From: Rhodanobacter glycinis
Lineage (GTDB): Bacteria; Pseudomonadota; Gammaproteobacteria; Xanthomonadales; Rhodanobacteraceae
Reading direction: 5' to 3'
DNA length: 64,000 nucleotides
Assembly (NCBI RefSeq): GCF_006438785.1
Contig: NZ_RCZB01000001.1
Coordinates: forward strand, 259,912-323,911
The notes under the pieces are model-generated. The model searched no databases. It had not been told where the DNA came from and worked only from the letters and a program-made list of their open reading frames with translations. Both the position numbers and the translations under genes were made by a program. This document shows, piece after piece, positions 63,342 through 64,000 of this stretch. Each line of letters starts with the position of its first letter. Position 1 is the first letter of the stretch.

Positions 63342-64000
63342 TCAGCTGTCGCGTCGATTCAGCGCGAACAGGCGGCGCGCGTTGGCGCTAGTGGCGGCGG
63401 CGACACGCGCTTCCGGTTCGCCGCGCAATGCCGCAATGCATTGCAGAACATCGGCGATTCGTGCCGGCTCGTTGCGTTCGCCCCGGTGGGCTGCATCGGG
63501 TTGATCGGGCGCGTCGCTTTCCAGCAAAAGGAATTCGATCGGCATTTGCGCCACGATGCGTCGCAGCCGTTGCGCGCGCGGGTAGGTTACCGGCCCGCCG
63601 ATGCCCAGATGAAAGCCGATGTCCCACAGATGCTGCGCCTGCTGCTCGCTACCCGAGAAACTGTGCACCACGCCGCGCAATCCGCCGGTTCGGCGCAAGG
63701 TCAGGCTCACTTCCTCCAGCGCGCCGCGTGCATGCACGATCACTGGCAGATCCCGCTGGCGTGCCAACTGCAGTTGACGCTGGAAGAAATCCCGCTGCAG
63801 TTCGCGATCGAGGCCTTCCACATGGAAATCCAGGCCGATCTCGCCAACGGCGACGGCGTTCTCCTCATCGAGCCATGAAGACAGCGCGTCCACATGTGCG
63901 GGTACATGCTTGCCGAGAAACATCGGATGCAGCCCGAAGGCTGGATGCAGGCGAGTGTGTTTCGCGCAGAGCGCCTTGATGCGTGGCCAACTCTCGGCAT
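63342..64000 (-). CDS. TatD-family metal-dependent hydrolase (partial, N-terminus outside window)
   Basis: 219 residues are visible, the start lying beyond 64000. TatD features: HPAFGLHPMF, VAVGEIGLDFHVEGLDRELQ, IVHARGALEE, GVVHSFSGSEQQA and EFLLLESDAPDQP with metal ligands His, Glu and Asp. Members are Mg-dependent 3'-5' DNases or deacylases. A near-complete gene missing only about 40 N-terminal residues. Confidence 0.9.
   Translation of the reverse strand, partial: AESWPRIKALCAKHTRLHPAFGLHPMFLGKHVPAHVDALSSWLDEENAVAVGEIGLDFHVEGLDRELQRDFFQRQLQLARQRDLPVIVHARGALEEVSLTLRRTGGLRGVVHSFSGSEQQAQHLWDIGFHLGIGGPVTYPRAQRLRRIVAQMPIEFLLLESDAPDQPDAAHRGERNEPARIADVLQCIAALRGEPEARVAAATSANARRLFALNRRDS

Overview
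The window joins two kinds of DNA. Positions 1 to about 32,648 are most of a temperate, P22-like (podovirus-type) prophage whose left end lies outside the window. Positions 32,650-64,000 are a GC-rich gammaproteobacterial chromosome. Gene content there (complete ccm cytochrome c maturation operon, MetX-family acyltransferase beside a cysteine dioxygenase, kynurenine 3-monooxygenase, phaR/phbB, emr-type efflux operon, Xanthomonad-style REP and dispersed repeats) suggests Rhodanobacteraceae/Xanthomonadaceae, for example Rhodanobacter or Dyella. The genus is an inference.

Prophage layout: (i) 1-1,806, a leftward operon (27-bp tandem-repeat protein, pentapeptide-repeat protein) under a promoter covered by two 15-bp operators; (ii) 1,847-2,929, a lambda-like immunity region with a CI-like repressor, three operators, a Cro-like protein and, after cro, a tR1-like terminator; (iii) 3,012-10,548, a tightly overlapping early operon (HNH protein, replication initiator, DnaB helicase, NinB, nucleases, metallophosphoesterase); (iv) 10,549-11,072, a gene-free stretch full of nested inverted repeats, probably a structured RNA; (v) 11,073-14,048, small genes and a lysis cassette (holin, SAR endolysin, trypsin-like lipoprotein, nested Rz/Rz1); (vi) a 75-nt tRNA with anticodon CTA at 14,058-14,132; (vii) 14,199-31,524, the packaging and virion genes in P22 order; (viii) a phage O-acyltransferase and a right attachment region next to a truncated tRNA-Arg(CCT).

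The outstanding feature is amber recoding. Twelve genes of the packaging/virion module carry 37 in-frame TAG codons in otherwise intact frames, with no in-frame TAA or TGA. None of the roughly 55 phage genes ends in TAG. The CTA tRNA sits immediately upstream of the affected module. Two paralogous tail-protein N-terminal domains (28,599 and 29,674) exchange CAG/CAA and TAG at aligned glutamine positions, which supports TAG = Gln from this sequence alone. In eleven of the twelve genes the first TAG lies within the first 36 codons, so without suppressor tRNA almost no virion protein could be made. The regulatory, replication and lysis genes have no TAG. The host half uses TAG as an ordinary stop at least once (46,180-46,182).

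Host layout: an aldehyde dehydrogenase and small genes, pyrD-murB, a dispersed repeat, an Fsr-like MFS pump, ppk1, tRNA-Ala(CGC), rnd, an FGE-domain/TPR protein, tRNA-Leu(CAA), cysteine dioxygenase, a MetX-family gene, the ccmABCDEFGHI operon, kmo, phbB/phaR, the emrR-nodT-emrA-emrB operon and a partial tatD-family gene.
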